A stretch of DNA of 64,000 bases from Bacillus methanolicus (GCF_008764295.1 NZ_VTQX01000003.1:1-64000); one strand, 5' to 3'; positions 44,459 through 53,978 are shown, numbered from the stretch's first letter. Notes: generated from the letters alone by a model not told the origin. A program made the numbers and translations.

Positions 44459-44535
44459 CGGACGTTTACTTTCCAGGGCTGACGGTGGTGAGCCCCCTCG
44501 GAGCAGTTGCTTTCTTGTGAGGTCTCACCTGTCCG
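44459..44535 (-). promoter_or_regulatory. Structured leader with mutually exclusive stems ahead of the MFS gene
   Basis: On the minus strand CGGAC (44531-44535) pairs with GTCCG (44459-44463) as an outer helix. Inside, GGTGAG (44524-44529) can pair either with the adjacent CTCAC or with the distal CTCACC (44487-44492). Alternative pairing of one strand is typical of riboswitches and attenuators. No known class was recognised. A GGCTC/GAGCC hairpin and an 18-codon frame follow before the MFS start. Confidence 0.45.
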
Positions 44536-44564
44536 TAAAAAAAAAACTGTAGGCAATGTCAAAA

Positions 44565-44613
44565 AGAAAAAAGCCTGGGGAAACTCGTACACCTACGAGT
44601 GTCCATACAGGCT
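44565..44613 (-). terminator. Terminator of the NlpC/P60 hydrolase gene
   Basis: AAGCCTG / CAGGCT outer stem with an inner ACTCGTA/TACGAGT hairpin, followed by T-rich sequence on the minus strand. Confidence 0.8.
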
Positions 44614-44641
44614 GTGTTGCTTATTTGAAGCGACGATTTTT

Positions 44642-45691
44642 CTATTGAATCACCCTTTTTGAAAACAAATAATTCCTTGACCAGTAGCTATTTTGCATGA
44701 CATTTTTTGTTATCGCAACACCGAGGGAAGTAGATGCATGAATCATGCTGCCGTCCCCCATGTAGATACCAACATGGGCAACTCTCCCATCACTGTAAGT
44801 GTCCCTCAATGTAAAGAACATTAAATCTCCTGCCTGAAGATTAGTAACTGTTGTACCTTTGCTTGCTTGATCTCTCGATACTCTTGGAATATCGATGCCA
44901 ACTTGTTTAAAGACAAGTTGTGTATAGGATGAGCAATCAAATAATTTTGGTGCTTCCGCTAAAGTAGCACCATATTTGTAACCTGCACCGATGTATTGTT
45001 TAGCTGCTTCTAATAATTTTTGTCGTTGCGTGGCAACAGAAGTTCGATTATTATTCTTTACTGGTTCATTTTCTTTTACAGGTTCCATTTCTTTTAAAGA
45101 ACCACTATTCGGAAGTTTTAATACTTGTCCATCTTTAATAATATTGGATGTTAGATTGTTTACGGCTTTTAATTCAGAAACTGTCGTATGGTGTAAGAGA
45201 GAAATGTTCCATAATGAATCACCTGAATGTACAACATATTGCTCAGCTGGTTTTTGTACCTGAATAGAGCCATTTGACTTGTTGAACGTAATATATGAAT
45301 TAAATAACGCTCCACCTGCATGTAAGGAAATATAGGCTGTCTGATTAATCCAACGCGGAGCCTTAATATTGACATATTCATTTCCTTTCTTCGCTTGTGT
45401 TCCTCCCATTGTCGTGCGAATTGTAGTTGAACCATCTGTAACTTCATAGGTTAACGTTTTCTCATCAAACTTTATATAATTGTAACCGAGTATTTTCGCT
45501 AGTTGAACGAAAGGTAGATAATATACACCATCCATTTTAATTGGGTTAATCCCATTTACGATTTTGCCATTAATGGCAATACCGGCTGTCGGTACCTGTT
45601 CAACTTGTGCATTAGCAGTAATTGTTTCACCTATCGTGATCCCAAGAATAAACATTGCTAAGACTATCATTTTTAAAAATTGTTTTCCCAT
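44642..45691 (-). CDS. Secreted LysM - NlpC/P60 peptidoglycan endopeptidase
   Basis: 349 aa. A signal peptide ends near residue 29 (TITANAQVEQ). Residues 35-145 look like a copper-amine-oxidase-N-type beta domain (INGKIVNGINPIKMDGVYYLPFVQLAKIL). A LysM domain follows (YVVHSGDSLWNISLLHHTTVSELKAVN, near 152-197). The NlpC/P60 domain has the catalytic Cys in FDCSSYTQLVF near 255 and the His in GRVAHVGIYMGDG near 305. It cleaves D-gamma-glutamyl-diamino acid bonds in the wall. No c-di-AMP riboswitch was found upstream. Confidence 0.92.
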   Translation of the reverse strand: MGKQFLKMIVLAMFILGITIGETITANAQVEQVPTAGIAINGKIVNGINPIKMDGVYYLPFVQLAKILGYNYIKFDEKTLTYEVTDGSTTIRTTMGGTQAKKGNEYVNIKAPRWINQTAYISLHAGGALFNSYITFNKSNGSIQVQKPAEQYVVHSGDSLWNISLLHHTTVSELKAVNNLTSNIIKDGQVLKLPNSGSLKEMEPVKENEPVKNNNRTSVATQRQKLLEAAKQYIGAGYKYGATLAEAPKLFDCSSYTQLVFKQVGIDIPRVSRDQASKGTTVTNLQAGDLMFFTLRDTYSDGRVAHVGIYMGDGSMIHASTSLGVAITKNVMQNSYWSRNYLFSKRVIQ

Positions 45692-45950
45692 CTTTGCTCT
45701 CCTTTTTGAAGTTTTCTCTGATTAGCGGTTTCACAATTTTTAACATGTATCGTTAGAACTTATTTTTATTCTTGCTATTTCATCATTTTTAAAGACGATG
45801 AGAATTCGTAAGCCTTCTAATTTGCATGTAAAGGGTTTAGGAGAATCTGCACCGATTTTAAAAATGGTAAAATTTTGATTGCTCGTAGAAATAGAACTTG
45901 TCACGTATTTAACCAAAATTTACATATAGATACTGAATTTGAGAAGTAAC

Positions 45951-46232
45951 ATGGAGACAACATTTTTTGAGAGTAAAGACGAAGGTGGACGATTTATTGA
46001 TTGCCCGTTCTTTATTTGGGACAACGATGGATTTCATATTATTTTTGCAACTATTTGGGTAGGATTACCGTTAATGATCTTGGTCGCTGAGCTTCATTAT
46101 CATTATGTTGTGATGGAAAAACGTTGGACAAAATCATTTGCCGTTCTTCTCGGTGTCGGAATACCGACCGGAACCATCGCAGGTGTTCATCTCTTCTTAT
46201 GATAGTCAGACTTGATGGAAGTGATCGAGTAA
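45951..46232 (+). pseudogene. Relic of a cytochrome bd-type ubiquinol oxidase subunit I gene
   Basis: The translation DGFHIIFATIWVGLPLMILV ... RWTKSFAVLLGVGIPTGTIAG resembles helices 1-2 of CydA/YthA subunit I. It then runs into consecutive TGA and TAG at 46200-46205, where the family has a Trp-Pro, continues as DLMEVIE in the same frame and stops again at 46230. The remaining 400 residues are absent. The heme-ligand His of the first helix is retained. Confidence 0.7.
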
Positions 46233-46266
46233 TGCCGTATTGCGACAAAAGGAATGATGTAGTTTT

Positions 46267-48012
46267 TCATTTTTCTAATAAATAAGGATAAGCTCGATTC
46301 ATCATCGCTGCCATTTGAGCTCGCGAGATTTTTCCTTCAGGGTTAAATTTAGATTGGGTTGTCCCATTTACAACACCCAATTCGTGTAATGCAACAATCG
46401 ATTTTAACGCCCAATGGGTAGTTGGAACATCTTTAAATGGATTTTCAATAGTTGGTTGCGGAAGTTTCATGATCCGATCCAAAATGACCGCAAATTGTGC
46501 TCTTGTTAGTGAGCGATTAGGAGAAAACGTACGAAATGTTGTCCCCATCATAAGCTTATGTTGTGTGATAGTATCGATTTCAGCTTTTGCCCAATATCCA
46601 TTGGGAACATCTGAAAATTGTCGAACAGATTCAGATTCCTTAGTAAGTTTAAGTGCGCGGACAATAATTACTGCACATTGCCCTCTTGTCAAAGTGATAT
46701 CCGGAGAAAAGACATCTGTCTTCGTACCAACCATCCAACCAAGCTGATACATATTTAGTATATCTTTATTAGCCCAATGACCATATATATCTCGAAATAA
46801 AAACGGGGATTGAGCCAATCCGAAACCATACAATTGATCTCTTCCACTAACTCCAAGATCGATGGCTGATTTTTGTAATTTTCCTCTAATTTCATCCGTT
46901 GATAAGGAAGGATTTGCCTCTTTGATTAGAGCAATAATTCCCGTTACTATAGGTGCAGCCATGCTTGTTCCACTCATATAAACATAATCATTTTGTGGAA
47001 AAGCACTTAAGACCATCACACCTGGTGCAGTTAATTCAACTGCTGATCCAGTTGATGAAAAGATAGCTCGTTGATTATTCTCGTCTATTGCTCCGACTCC
47101 AATGACAGATTGATAGCGAGCAGGATAAGTAACTGTATCTTCGTCTCCTGCTTTCGTACCCGCGTTACCAACTGATGCCACGACCGTAATATTTTGAGAA
47201 ACAGCTCGTTCAACGACATTTTGTAACAAAAAAGAAGGTTGGTCTATCCCTAGACTTAAATTAATAATGTCCATTTGATTTTCGATCGCCCAATCAATTG
47301 CTGATATGATGGACGATAAATACCCGATCCCTTCATGATTTAGTGCTTTTAACGCATAAATCTTTGAATCATAAGCAACGCCAATAATTCCCTTATCATT
47401 TTTCTTTGCTCCAATTATTCCGATAACATGAGTACCGTGTCCATTATCATCTTCAATAAAGTTTGTGTAATTCACAAATGATTTGCCACCGGCAATTAAT
47501 ATGTCTTCATGATTTTGACTAACCCCTGTATCGATAACAGCTATTTTAATCCCTTTTCCAGTAAAGTTACTTCCCCATGCACTTGGACTTATAACTTTAT
47601 TATTAAACCACGGAACTTGTTCTACCGGATTGACCTCAACCACTTTATCACGTTCAATTAATGTAATCCTTGCATCTTTTTTCAATAATTCAGCATCAGC
47701 TTCTGTCAAAAAAGCAGTCACAATTGGCATTTGTTCTAATACATTAATCAATACTCCGTTATATTCGTTTAACACAATATTAATATCGTCCCATTTCTTA
47801 AAAAGAAGCAAATAGCGTGTTCGTGGTTGCTGTTCATCGGATAGATTTTCGTTAGACAACTGCTGATATGAACTTAGCTGTGGAACACGTTTCTGATCCT
47901 TATCGCTAGAGACACACCCATTTATAAGAAAAAGAGACGCTATCATAAGAACTGATTTATATCGAAAAATATTAGAAACTAACATGGCCAGGAACTTCAT
48001 TATGCTCTTCAC
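46267..48012 (-). CDS. Subtilisin-like (S8) protease lipoprotein with three SLH domains
   Basis: 581 aa. The N-terminus MKSIMKFLAMLVSNIFRYKS ... LFLINGC contains a lipobox (INGC). An inhibitor-like propeptide follows (residues 60-130). The S8 triad is complete: Asp in IAVIDTGVS near 158, His in DNGHGTHVIGI near 192 and Ser in YMSGTSMAAPI near 350. Three S-layer homology repeats end the chain (FRDIYGHWANKDI, FSDVPNGYWAKAEI, FKDVPTTHWALKSI). The enzyme should act at the cell surface, held by wall polymer binding. Confidence 0.9.
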   Translation of the reverse strand: MKSIMKFLAMLVSNIFRYKSVLMIASLFLINGCVSSDKDQKRVPQLSSYQQLSNENLSDEQQPRTRYLLLFKKWDDINIVLNEYNGVLINVLEQMPIVTAFLTEADAELLKKDARITLIERDKVVEVNPVEQVPWFNNKVISPSAWGSNFTGKGIKIAVIDTGVSQNHEDILIAGGKSFVNYTNFIEDDNGHGTHVIGIIGAKKNDKGIIGVAYDSKIYALKALNHEGIGYLSSIISAIDWAIENQMDIINLSLGIDQPSFLLQNVVERAVSQNITVVASVGNAGTKAGDEDTVTYPARYQSVIGVGAIDENNQRAIFSSTGSAVELTAPGVMVLSAFPQNDYVYMSGTSMAAPIVTGIIALIKEANPSLSTDEIRGKLQKSAIDLGVSGRDQLYGFGLAQSPFLFRDIYGHWANKDILNMYQLGWMVGTKTDVFSPDITLTRGQCAVIIVRALKLTKESESVRQFSDVPNGYWAKAEIDTITQHKLMMGTTFRTFSPNRSLTRAQFAVILDRIMKLPQPTIENPFKDVPTTHWALKSIVALHELGVVNGTTQSKFNPEGKISRAQMAAMMNRAYPYLLEK

Positions 48013-48084
48013 TCCAACCTGTTTTTATTTAGGATAAGTTTAGAGATTTTAAATATGTGTAAATCCTTCTTTTTTTTAAAAAAT

Positions 48085-48127
48085 AAAAAAAGCTTGAACC
48101 ATTTGCCTATGCAAAGATACAAGCTTT
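48085..48127 (-). terminator. Terminator downstream of hemAT
   Basis: AAAGCTTG / CAAGCTTT stem with an inner TTTGCATAGGCAAA hairpin and a long T-run on the minus strand. Confidence 0.75.
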
Positions 48128-48231
48128 CACTTTTTGATTCTAATTGTTAGTCCATCCAACTTCTTTTTTATGCGAACGAATCGTTTTCTTAAAATAACTT
48201 TCCTACTGCCAATAAAATTGCGCCCTTCCAA

Positions 48232-49532
48232 TTAGCGAACTTGAGCAACTCGATTGAGCTGTTCTGCTGATCCGGCAACATGTTCCGTTGCTTCGCCTAT
48301 TTCTTCCATAACATGAACGAGTTCCTCCATCCTTTCATCCATCATTGCTAAATTACTTTCGTTTTCCCCAACTGAATTGCTTATTAATTGAAATGTTTCC
48401 GTTGTATTTTTAGAAGATTCAAACCCCCTTTGAACTGTTCCTTCCACCTTTGTTAGCATCTCCATTACTTTACCCGTGTAATTTTGCGAAGCTTTCACTA
48501 AATCTTGAATATCGCCAATCGAATTCTTCGTTTGCTCTGCCAGCTTTCGTACCTCTTGAGAAACAACTGCAAAACCTTTCCCATGTTCCCCAGCACGTGC
48601 TGCCTCTATTGCAGAATTCAAAGCTAACAAATTCGTTTGCTCAGCAATCGCATGAACGATTTCTACCACTTTACTGATTTTTTTCGAGGATTCTTCTAAC
48701 TGAAGGACCGTTTCTCTCATTGAATGTGTGTCCATCTCCATATCCCTCATACTATCTAACAAAGTTGATAATAATGTTTGTCCTCCCCTTACCTCATCAT
48801 GTATTATTTTCGCCTTTTTATAGCTATCTTCAACAAGCTGATTGACACCATGGCTATTTGAAATAAGCGTTTCACAGAAGCATTCGTTTGTTCGGAAACC
48901 GTAATTAGTCCATCACTAACTTCTAAAATACGTTTCTGAAGATCCTTTTGTCCCTCCAAAAAAACCCGCTGGAGTTTTTCATCATTCTCCTGATTATAGG
49001 CTTCAAGAACGAGTTGCTGTTCTAAACTTAACAGTTTTGTAACGGCTCCCCAAATCGCTTTAAAGTCCTTTCCTACTATGTTGTCGCTGATTAAATGAAA
49101 TAACGCATGTTGCAAATTTTGAAAAGCCCCCATATACCAAGATGGATCAAGACCAATACGGTAATGAACCTTCGCAACTACAAGACGATTTTCTATAAAC
49201 CTTTGATCGACTGTACCATCAAAAAGCTCTATTAAATGCTTTTTCAACGTAGTCCTTAATCTTTCAACACTACTATTTTGTTCTATAATGTTTTTTAAAT
49301 CAGGGACTTGAAGAATAGTTTCATAAAATTCGTTGACAAGTCCATCAATATGCGTTTCAACTAACGGTTTTACATATGCGACAAAATACAAATCTTCTTT
49401 TGAGAGTTTAAGCATTTTGACTTTTTCAGTAACCATCGGATGTGAGACGATTATCCTCTCAGAAATAACTTCTTCATTTTGCCAATAATTCTTTCTCAAT
49501 GCTTTTTCCTTTCGTTTTTTAAACAAAATCAA
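48232..49532 (-). pseudogene. hemAT: HemAT globin-coupled aerotaxis transducer, frameshifted
   Basis: Two frames (48804-49532, 242 aa; 48232-48762, 176 aa) make up a protein of about 434 aa, the usual HemAT size. The N-terminal half is the globin sensor with the proximal His in VVAKVHYRIGLDPSWYMGAFQ. The C-terminal half is the chemoreceptor signalling hairpin with [40 protein letters not shown]. The frame breaks at 48857-48859 (three T on plus); four T would give [19 protein letters not shown] and join the halves. Soluble oxygen sensor that signals to CheA when intact. Sequencing error or a new null allele are both possible. Confidence 0.88.
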
Positions 49533-49957
49533 TCTCCTCCAACTATATTCTCTCTTTATATCTATCTGTCTGTCCTATTCATCATACTACTTTTTTATTC
49601 AAATAACAGCAATAATTGATTCAAAAGAACTACTTTTTTACCCTTGACAAGATGTGTATAGTATTTAATAAATGATTCTCTTCACTACCAATGTATTTCA
49701 GCAATGATAAAAGACTTGAGAAAAACGGTTCTCTCATAAAATCATGCTTTGTTATACGTCCCTGTTTCTATGAAACTTGTAGAATAAAAAAATCTCTTAC
49801 CGTTTCATGGAGTCGAAATAAAAAGGGTTGTGAAATTGTGAGGAACCAAAATTGAGCAAAGGCCTAAGATTCATAAACGTTTTACTGCAATGCGATAAAA
49901 AAAAGCTCCCTGCTGTCAAGAAATTCGACTGATAGAGACCTTTTCTAAAACATTTCA
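49533..49957. other. Intergenic region upstream of hemAT
   Basis: No gene, repeat or recognisable regulatory element seen in these 425 bp apart from AT-rich promoter-like sequence. Confidence 0.5.
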
Positions 49958-50155
49958 TTATTTATTTTTATAACATTGATGCTTAAAGATTAGTTCATCC
50001 AGCCGCTGACTATACTTTAGCGTTTCTGAATTTAACAAGCCGTAATGATGCCCTGATACCATCATTTGTTCTCTTAACATTTCCATATCTTTGAATAAGT
50101 CTTCATTCTCTCTTTCTGGATTCACCGCGTTATCCTCCCAAACAACAGCCAACAT
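49958..50155 (-). CDS. Spo0E-like aspartyl-phosphate phosphatase, canonical copy
   Basis: 65 aa. The second half MEMLREQMMVSGHHYGLLNSETLKYSQRLDELIFKHQ (given here as its key parts: MEMLREQM and SQRLDELI) has the SQ(E/R)LD signature of Spo0E-family phosphatases that act on Spo0A-P. The N-terminal 25 residues are acidic. Isolated gene. Confidence 0.85.
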   Translation of the reverse strand: MLAVVWEDNAVNPERENEDLFKDMEMLREQMMVSGHHYGLLNSETLKYSQRLDELIFKHQCYKNK

Positions 50156-50331
50156 AATGGAAATTATAGCCTATTTTAAAAAAAAAGAAATTATCTTGTT
50201 AAATAATGGAAGAAGTAAATAATAGAATAACGAATCCAGTTTTTAGTGGAAGCAGCACTAATTTGTATCGCTCCATTTCGCATAGTGTTGTATCACTAAG
50301 GGAACTCTAAAAAATGGAAAGGAATGAGTAC

Positions 50332-50577
50332 ATGAACAAGGATGACATTCAATCCGTATTTGAGCGATGTGCCCTTGGCCATATAGGAGAATCTTTTGCT
50401 TACAAGCTTTGGATACAAGGATTTGCCGATGAGCTAGAGGAAGAAGTACTAGAAGACTTTTTATTATGTTTTGATTATAAAGAGGACCCCAGCACGTTTG
50501 TTCATGAATTTTTATACCACTTTGCTACATTTACTGTCGTAAGGAAAAGTTTTATTGAAAGTATTGAGAATGGATAG
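50332..50577 (+). CDS. Small hypothetical protein
   Basis: 81 aa, acidic and helical (MNKDDIQSVFERCALGHIGE ...), no signal or membrane segment. ATG 50332 follows AAAGGAATGAG; a frame start at 50314 lacks a site. No family recognised. Confidence 0.6.
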   Translation: MNKDDIQSVFERCALGHIGESFAYKLWIQGFADELEEEVLEDFLLCFDYKEDPSTFVHEFLYHFATFTVVRKSFIESIENG

Positions 50578-50633
50578 AAGGTGGATGACTCGTCCAAAAA
50601 ATAAGCTGGCGAGACATCCGAATACCATCAAAA

Positions 50634-51164
50634 TTAGCGAAATACAGTTGCTGGAACATCGAAGAAATTCCACAATAATAAAATAAAACAGAAAGAAATT
50701 AGCCATGCAATTGGTGGTTTTTTATAATGGATCAAAAGTACTAAAAACATCACAATATTAAAAATGACAGACCACCATATATTCCAGCCATTGAAATGTT
50801 TTAAAAAATGTAATTGAATATCAATGACCTCATTAATTGAATAAAAGAGTACCCACCCTAAAAAATAAAAAAACTGTTTCACTTTGTTATGTTGTGGAAA
50901 TTTGGCCAGATAAATAAGTACAGTTGCTGGGTACTTAATGTACATAATCAATAAAGAAATATGAGAATTTGTAAAACCGATGCTGCTGTCAAATTGTAAA
51001 GGAGTGTACTTCCACATTGGAAAGGAATCAGATAATAGGTATAAGTAAATAAAATCTCCCATTATGAAAAAAAGAATAGTCGAATAATATTTCTCCCAAT
51101 TTTTCCAGTCTCCCCACTTCCATAAAGCTAACAGCCATACGAAAGCATAGATAATACTACTCAT
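50634..51164 (-). CDS. CBO0543-family membrane protein
   Basis: 176 aa with about five membrane helices. The opening WKWGDWKNWEKYYSTILFFI and the segment SFPMWKYTPLQF are typical of CBO0543-family proteins common in Bacillaceae. Function is unknown. A second family member lies at 56825-57289. Confidence 0.75.
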   Translation of the reverse strand: MSSIIYAFVWLLALWKWGDWKNWEKYYSTILFFIMGDFIYLYLLSDSFPMWKYTPLQFDSSIGFTNSHISLLIMYIKYPATVLIYLAKFPQHNKVKQFFYFLGWVLFYSINEVIDIQLHFLKHFNGWNIWWSVIFNIVMFLVLLIHYKKPPIAWLISFCFILLLWNFFDVPATVFR

Positions 51165-51272
51165 GTATTTACTCCTAATCCAATATTTATTATTTCCATT
51201 TTATAACATTTGATTAGAATTGTAAATATTTCCTATGTGAGAGACCTGTAACAGGTAGAAAGTTTTATAAGG

Positions 51273-51611
51273 TTACCATATTTTCTTTGCCTCTTCCAAC
51301 TGTTCGTTATGAATCGTTGGTTTTTGCAAGAGCAGTGGACAAATTTTATTATATTCCTTGATTTTTTTGTTAATTTTCTTCAATTCATCAGCATTTTTAC
51401 AAGATTGAATAAGTGCCGAAATTTCTTTTTGCAGCTTAAGCCACGGTGGTAAATAACCTGCATCCTTTGCTATTTTTTGAAAATGTTGAAAAGTATCCAT
51501 CTTTAAATACTCTTTCGGAAGAGCTTTTCCTCTCCACTTTTCCTGGTAACGATCTTTCTCACCTGAACGTTCCAGTATATCACCAATCAAATCATTGTAC
51601 TTCTTTTCCAT
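51273..51611 (-). CDS. DUF1992 (DnaJ-homologue-associated) protein
   Basis: 112 aa. It starts at ATG 51611 behind AGAGGAGG; the frame extends to 51890 but that part is antisense shadow of the neighbouring gene. The motif GKALPKEYLKMDTFQHFQKIAKDAGYLPPWLKLQKEI is the DUF1992 core found alone in bacteria and in DNAJC28 proteins. Soluble, function unknown. Confidence 0.8.
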   Translation of the reverse strand: MEKKYNDLIGDILERSGEKDRYQEKWRGKALPKEYLKMDTFQHFQKIAKDAGYLPPWLKLQKEISALIQSCKNADELKKINKKIKEYNKICPLLLQKPTIHNEQLEEAKKIW

Positions 51612-51716
51612 TTTTGCTCCTCCTCTGTTTAACATCAATAAGATTAATAGCATTAATGAGAGTAGCATGTTATGCTTTTGTGGAAAGCAGACTGAACTAT
51701 TTAGTAGGTGAACCAT

Positions 51717-52367
51717 TTGGATAAAGAAAAAATCATCGAACGAACAAAAGAATATGTATATAGCGAACTTCATAATGAGGGGAGCGGACATGATTGGTAT
51801 CATATCGTCCGAGTAACGAACCTTGCAAAAACCATTGCCTCTAAGGAGAGGGCAGATCTCTATATTTGTGAACTGGCTGCCCTTCTCCACGATATTGCTG
51901 ATGAAAAATTAAACAGCAGCGAATCAGAGGCGCTGCAAAAAGTCAGGCACTGGATAAATTCTGTTGGAGTGGACAGAACTACAGCACAGCAAGTAATTTC
52001 CATTATTTCTACGATGTCCTTTAAAGGTGGGAATCAACCAGAAATGACAACCCTTGAAGAAAAAGTGGTTCAGGACGCCGATCGTTTAGACGCAATCGGA
52101 GCAATCGGAATCGCAAGAACCTTTGCCTATGCAGGCTCAAAAGGGGACCTTATCTATGATCCAGCACTCAAACCTCGAGAAACTATGACGAAAGAACAAT
52201 ATAGAAACGGGAAATCTACCGCAATCAATCATTTTTATGAAAAGCTTCTGAAACTAAAAGAAACGATGAATACAACCTATGGGAAACAACTTGCTGAAGA
52301 ACGGCACCGTATCATGGAACGCTATTTGCAGGACTTTTTCAACGAATGGGAGAACGATTGTCCGTAG
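51717..52367 (+). CDS. HD-domain phosphohydrolase
   Basis: 216 aa. HD motif residues are visible: [18 protein letters not shown] near residue 25, [12 protein letters not shown] with the HD pair near 60 and the later Asp in [19 protein letters not shown] near 125. The arrangement matches YedJ/YpgQ-like soluble HD phosphohydrolases that act on nucleotides. TTG 51717 with GGTG upstream is preferred over GTG 51708. Confidence 0.85.
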   Translation: MDKEKIIERTKEYVYSELHNEGSGHDWYHIVRVTNLAKTIASKERADLYICELAALLHDIADEKLNSSESEALQKVRHWINSVGVDRTTAQQVISIISTMSFKGGNQPEMTTLEEKVVQDADRLDAIGAIGIARTFAYAGSKGDLIYDPALKPRETMTKEQYRNGKSTAINHFYEKLLKLKETMNTTYGKQLAEERHRIMERYLQDFFNEWENDCP

Positions 52368-52386
52368 CAGATAACATTGTTCTTCA

Positions 52387-52902
52387 TCAAGCTGTTCGTG
52401 TACAAACAGATGAAATATGGGCTAGATGATGTCTTCCATGCCATGAATACAGTGCTATATTCTGACTGATTGTCACAGCTCCTAGTTCTGGGTGGATAAA
52501 CACTTTTTGAACATCTTCCATAGTGAGGCTGCGGAGTAAAATGACCATTCGATGATGAAGTGATTCTAGTAGTTTTATAGAAACAGCAACCGGCTCATTA
52601 CTGTCAGCTAAATTTGCCCATTTATCTTGTTCGTATGGCTTAATCGTTGGCTTATCTTCAGTAATTGCTAATTTAAAACGAATATAAGCATTCAGATGAC
52701 TATCGGCAAGATGATGAAAAACATGTCTGACTGTCCAGCCTCCTTTCCGATATGGAGTATTAAGTTCCTCTTCTGTTGCATTTACAGCAATTTCTCGTAA
52801 AAGCTGCGGCAGCATTTCGATATCATTAATCCAATTGTCAATCTGTTGTTCAGTTATGTCTTGGTTAAGATGAAATTTTCCAATTGGAAATTTTTCGTCC
52901 AT
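52387..52902 (-). CDS. DinB-family metal-dependent hydrolase (YfiT/BstA-like)
   Basis: 171 aa. The four-helix DinB fold carries a His triad: VRHVFHHLADSH near residue 62 and WHGRHHLAHI near 158. Sequence and length fit the YfiT group, which includes bacillithiol S-transferase. A role in conjugating electrophiles to bacillithiol is inferred from the family. Confidence 0.82.
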   Translation of the reverse strand: MDEKFPIGKFHLNQDITEQQIDNWINDIEMLPQLLREIAVNATEEELNTPYRKGGWTVRHVFHHLADSHLNAYIRFKLAITEDKPTIKPYEQDKWANLADSNEPVAVSIKLLESLHHRMVILLRSLTMEDVQKVFIHPELGAVTISQNIALYSWHGRHHLAHISSVCTRTA

Positions 52903-53049
52903 GCAGATCCCTCCTTAGTATAAATTCAAATCTTCTCCCTCTTCCTCTTGCCTCTTTTTAAACAATAGGTTTAGTTTTTATGTCGCTTTAGATTGCTGAC
53001 AACTAAAAAAACAAACAACAAATCGTTCGTCTTCTACTTATCTTGTCAA

Positions 53050-53232
53050 CTAAATTCCCTTCAAAAAGACAACTATCATTAATAAGATTATTAAAGCAAC
53101 TAAGAAAAACGGCCCTAGACCTGAACTAAAGACGATATAAACTTTTATATGCTTAATCGCCAATATGATCAATAATAAAACTAAGAAAAGACCAAGGAGC
53201 AGTACGATGGGCATATTTCTGTTTCTTCTCAA
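53050..53232 (-). CDS. Small two-helix membrane protein
   Basis: 60 aa with two strongly hydrophobic helices (IVLLLGLFLVLLLIILAI and GPFFLVALIILLMIVVFL). Start is TTG with an AGGGGG site somewhat distant, or ATG seven codons later. No family recognised; the hydrophobic pattern supports a real product more than the start signals do. Confidence 0.45.
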   Translation of the reverse strand: MRRNRNMPIVLLLGLFLVLLLIILAIKHIKVYIVFSSGLGPFFLVALIILLMIVVFLKGI

Positions 53233-53593
53233 TAGTCATTCAAGCCCCCTACTGATGCTTATTTTTTCGCATTGGACGTTGACCTCGCCTTAATAATCCT
53301 TATGAACAGAAGATCTTGTATTATTCATAAAAAAGCTTTAAGAGCCATGTTTAAAATAAAGAAGAACCTAAGTTCTTTCTTACAAGCATACTGAAAAAAT
53401 CACTGCAATTACTCCAGACGATTGTACGGTATTTCTCCCTCAAATCATTCCCCTTTGTCATTACTTCAAACCGTCCTCCCCGCCCTCCCTTACTACCAAA
53501 CAATTCTACCGCCATCTCGCATCCCAGCACTTAGCTTTATGCCATAAAAAATAGTGCATTCTTTTTTTCTAAATGTAAGATAAGGTCAGTTTT
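53233..53593. other. Intergenic region, no supported gene
   Basis: A 54-codon minus-strand frame (53351-53515) exists but lacks a convincing ribosome binding site and has an odd Gly/Arg-rich start. Nothing else is recognised. Confidence 0.4.
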
Positions 53594-53965
53594 TCAATTT
53601 CCACACACCATGAGCATATTTCCATCTGGATCTTTGAAAACAAAAAACTGATTATGCTGGATGTCTGTTACAAGCTCAACATCATTCGCTTGCATAAATT
53701 CGTAAGCTCTAGCAATGTCGTCAGTAGCAAATTGGATCACTGGCGCATTTAATCTCGGAATCTGTCCATCCTCACTGCGCCACATTGGCATCGTGTCAAG
53801 AATTAGCCCTGCTCCGTCCATTTTGGCAACAAACAAATGCTCAAAAAAATCATCACCCTCTTCAATTGCTAAGATCTTGCTGTACCATTCTTTTGCTCGT
53901 TTTACATCGGATACTGGAATAAATACTAAATTAATTTTATTTTTTATTGGACTTTTCAAAACCAT
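53594..53965 (-). CDS. VOC (glyoxalase/bleomycin resistance) family protein
   Basis: 123 aa with the paired beta-alpha-beta-beta-beta modules of the VOC fold: LVFIPVSDVKRAKEWYSKIL at the start and FVFKDPDGNMLMVCGN at the end. The second-module Glu is replaced, so metal-dependent catalysis is uncertain. ATG overlaps the ribosome binding site GGAGGAGA; TTG two codons later is the alternative start. It lies 13 bp after the ABC1/AarF gene on the same strand. Confidence 0.8.
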   Translation of the reverse strand: MVLKSPIKNKINLVFIPVSDVKRAKEWYSKILAIEEGDDFFEHLFVAKMDGAGLILDTMPMWRSEDGQIPRLNAPVIQFATDDIARAYEFMQANDVELVTDIQHNQFFVFKDPDGNMLMVCGN

Positions 53966-53978
53966 TCTCCTCCCACTT

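Noticed and set aside
44356..44592. 78-codon minus-strand frame ahead of the MFS gene
   Set aside because: Its start lies in the terminator of the preceding gene and it is crossed by strong secondary structure; treated as leader, though a relic cannot be excluded.
45692..45938. c-di-AMP (ydaO) riboswitch expected before the NlpC/P60 gene
   Set aside because: None of the conserved blocks was found upstream of this hydrolase.
51612..51890. 93-residue N-terminal extension of the DUF1992 protein
   Set aside because: It overlaps the HD-domain gene on the other strand and is preceded by no ribosome binding site, while ATG 51611 has AGAGGAGG.
53351..53515. 54-codon minus-strand frame in an intergenic gap
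   Set aside because: No convincing ribosome binding site and unusual composition; no family recognised.
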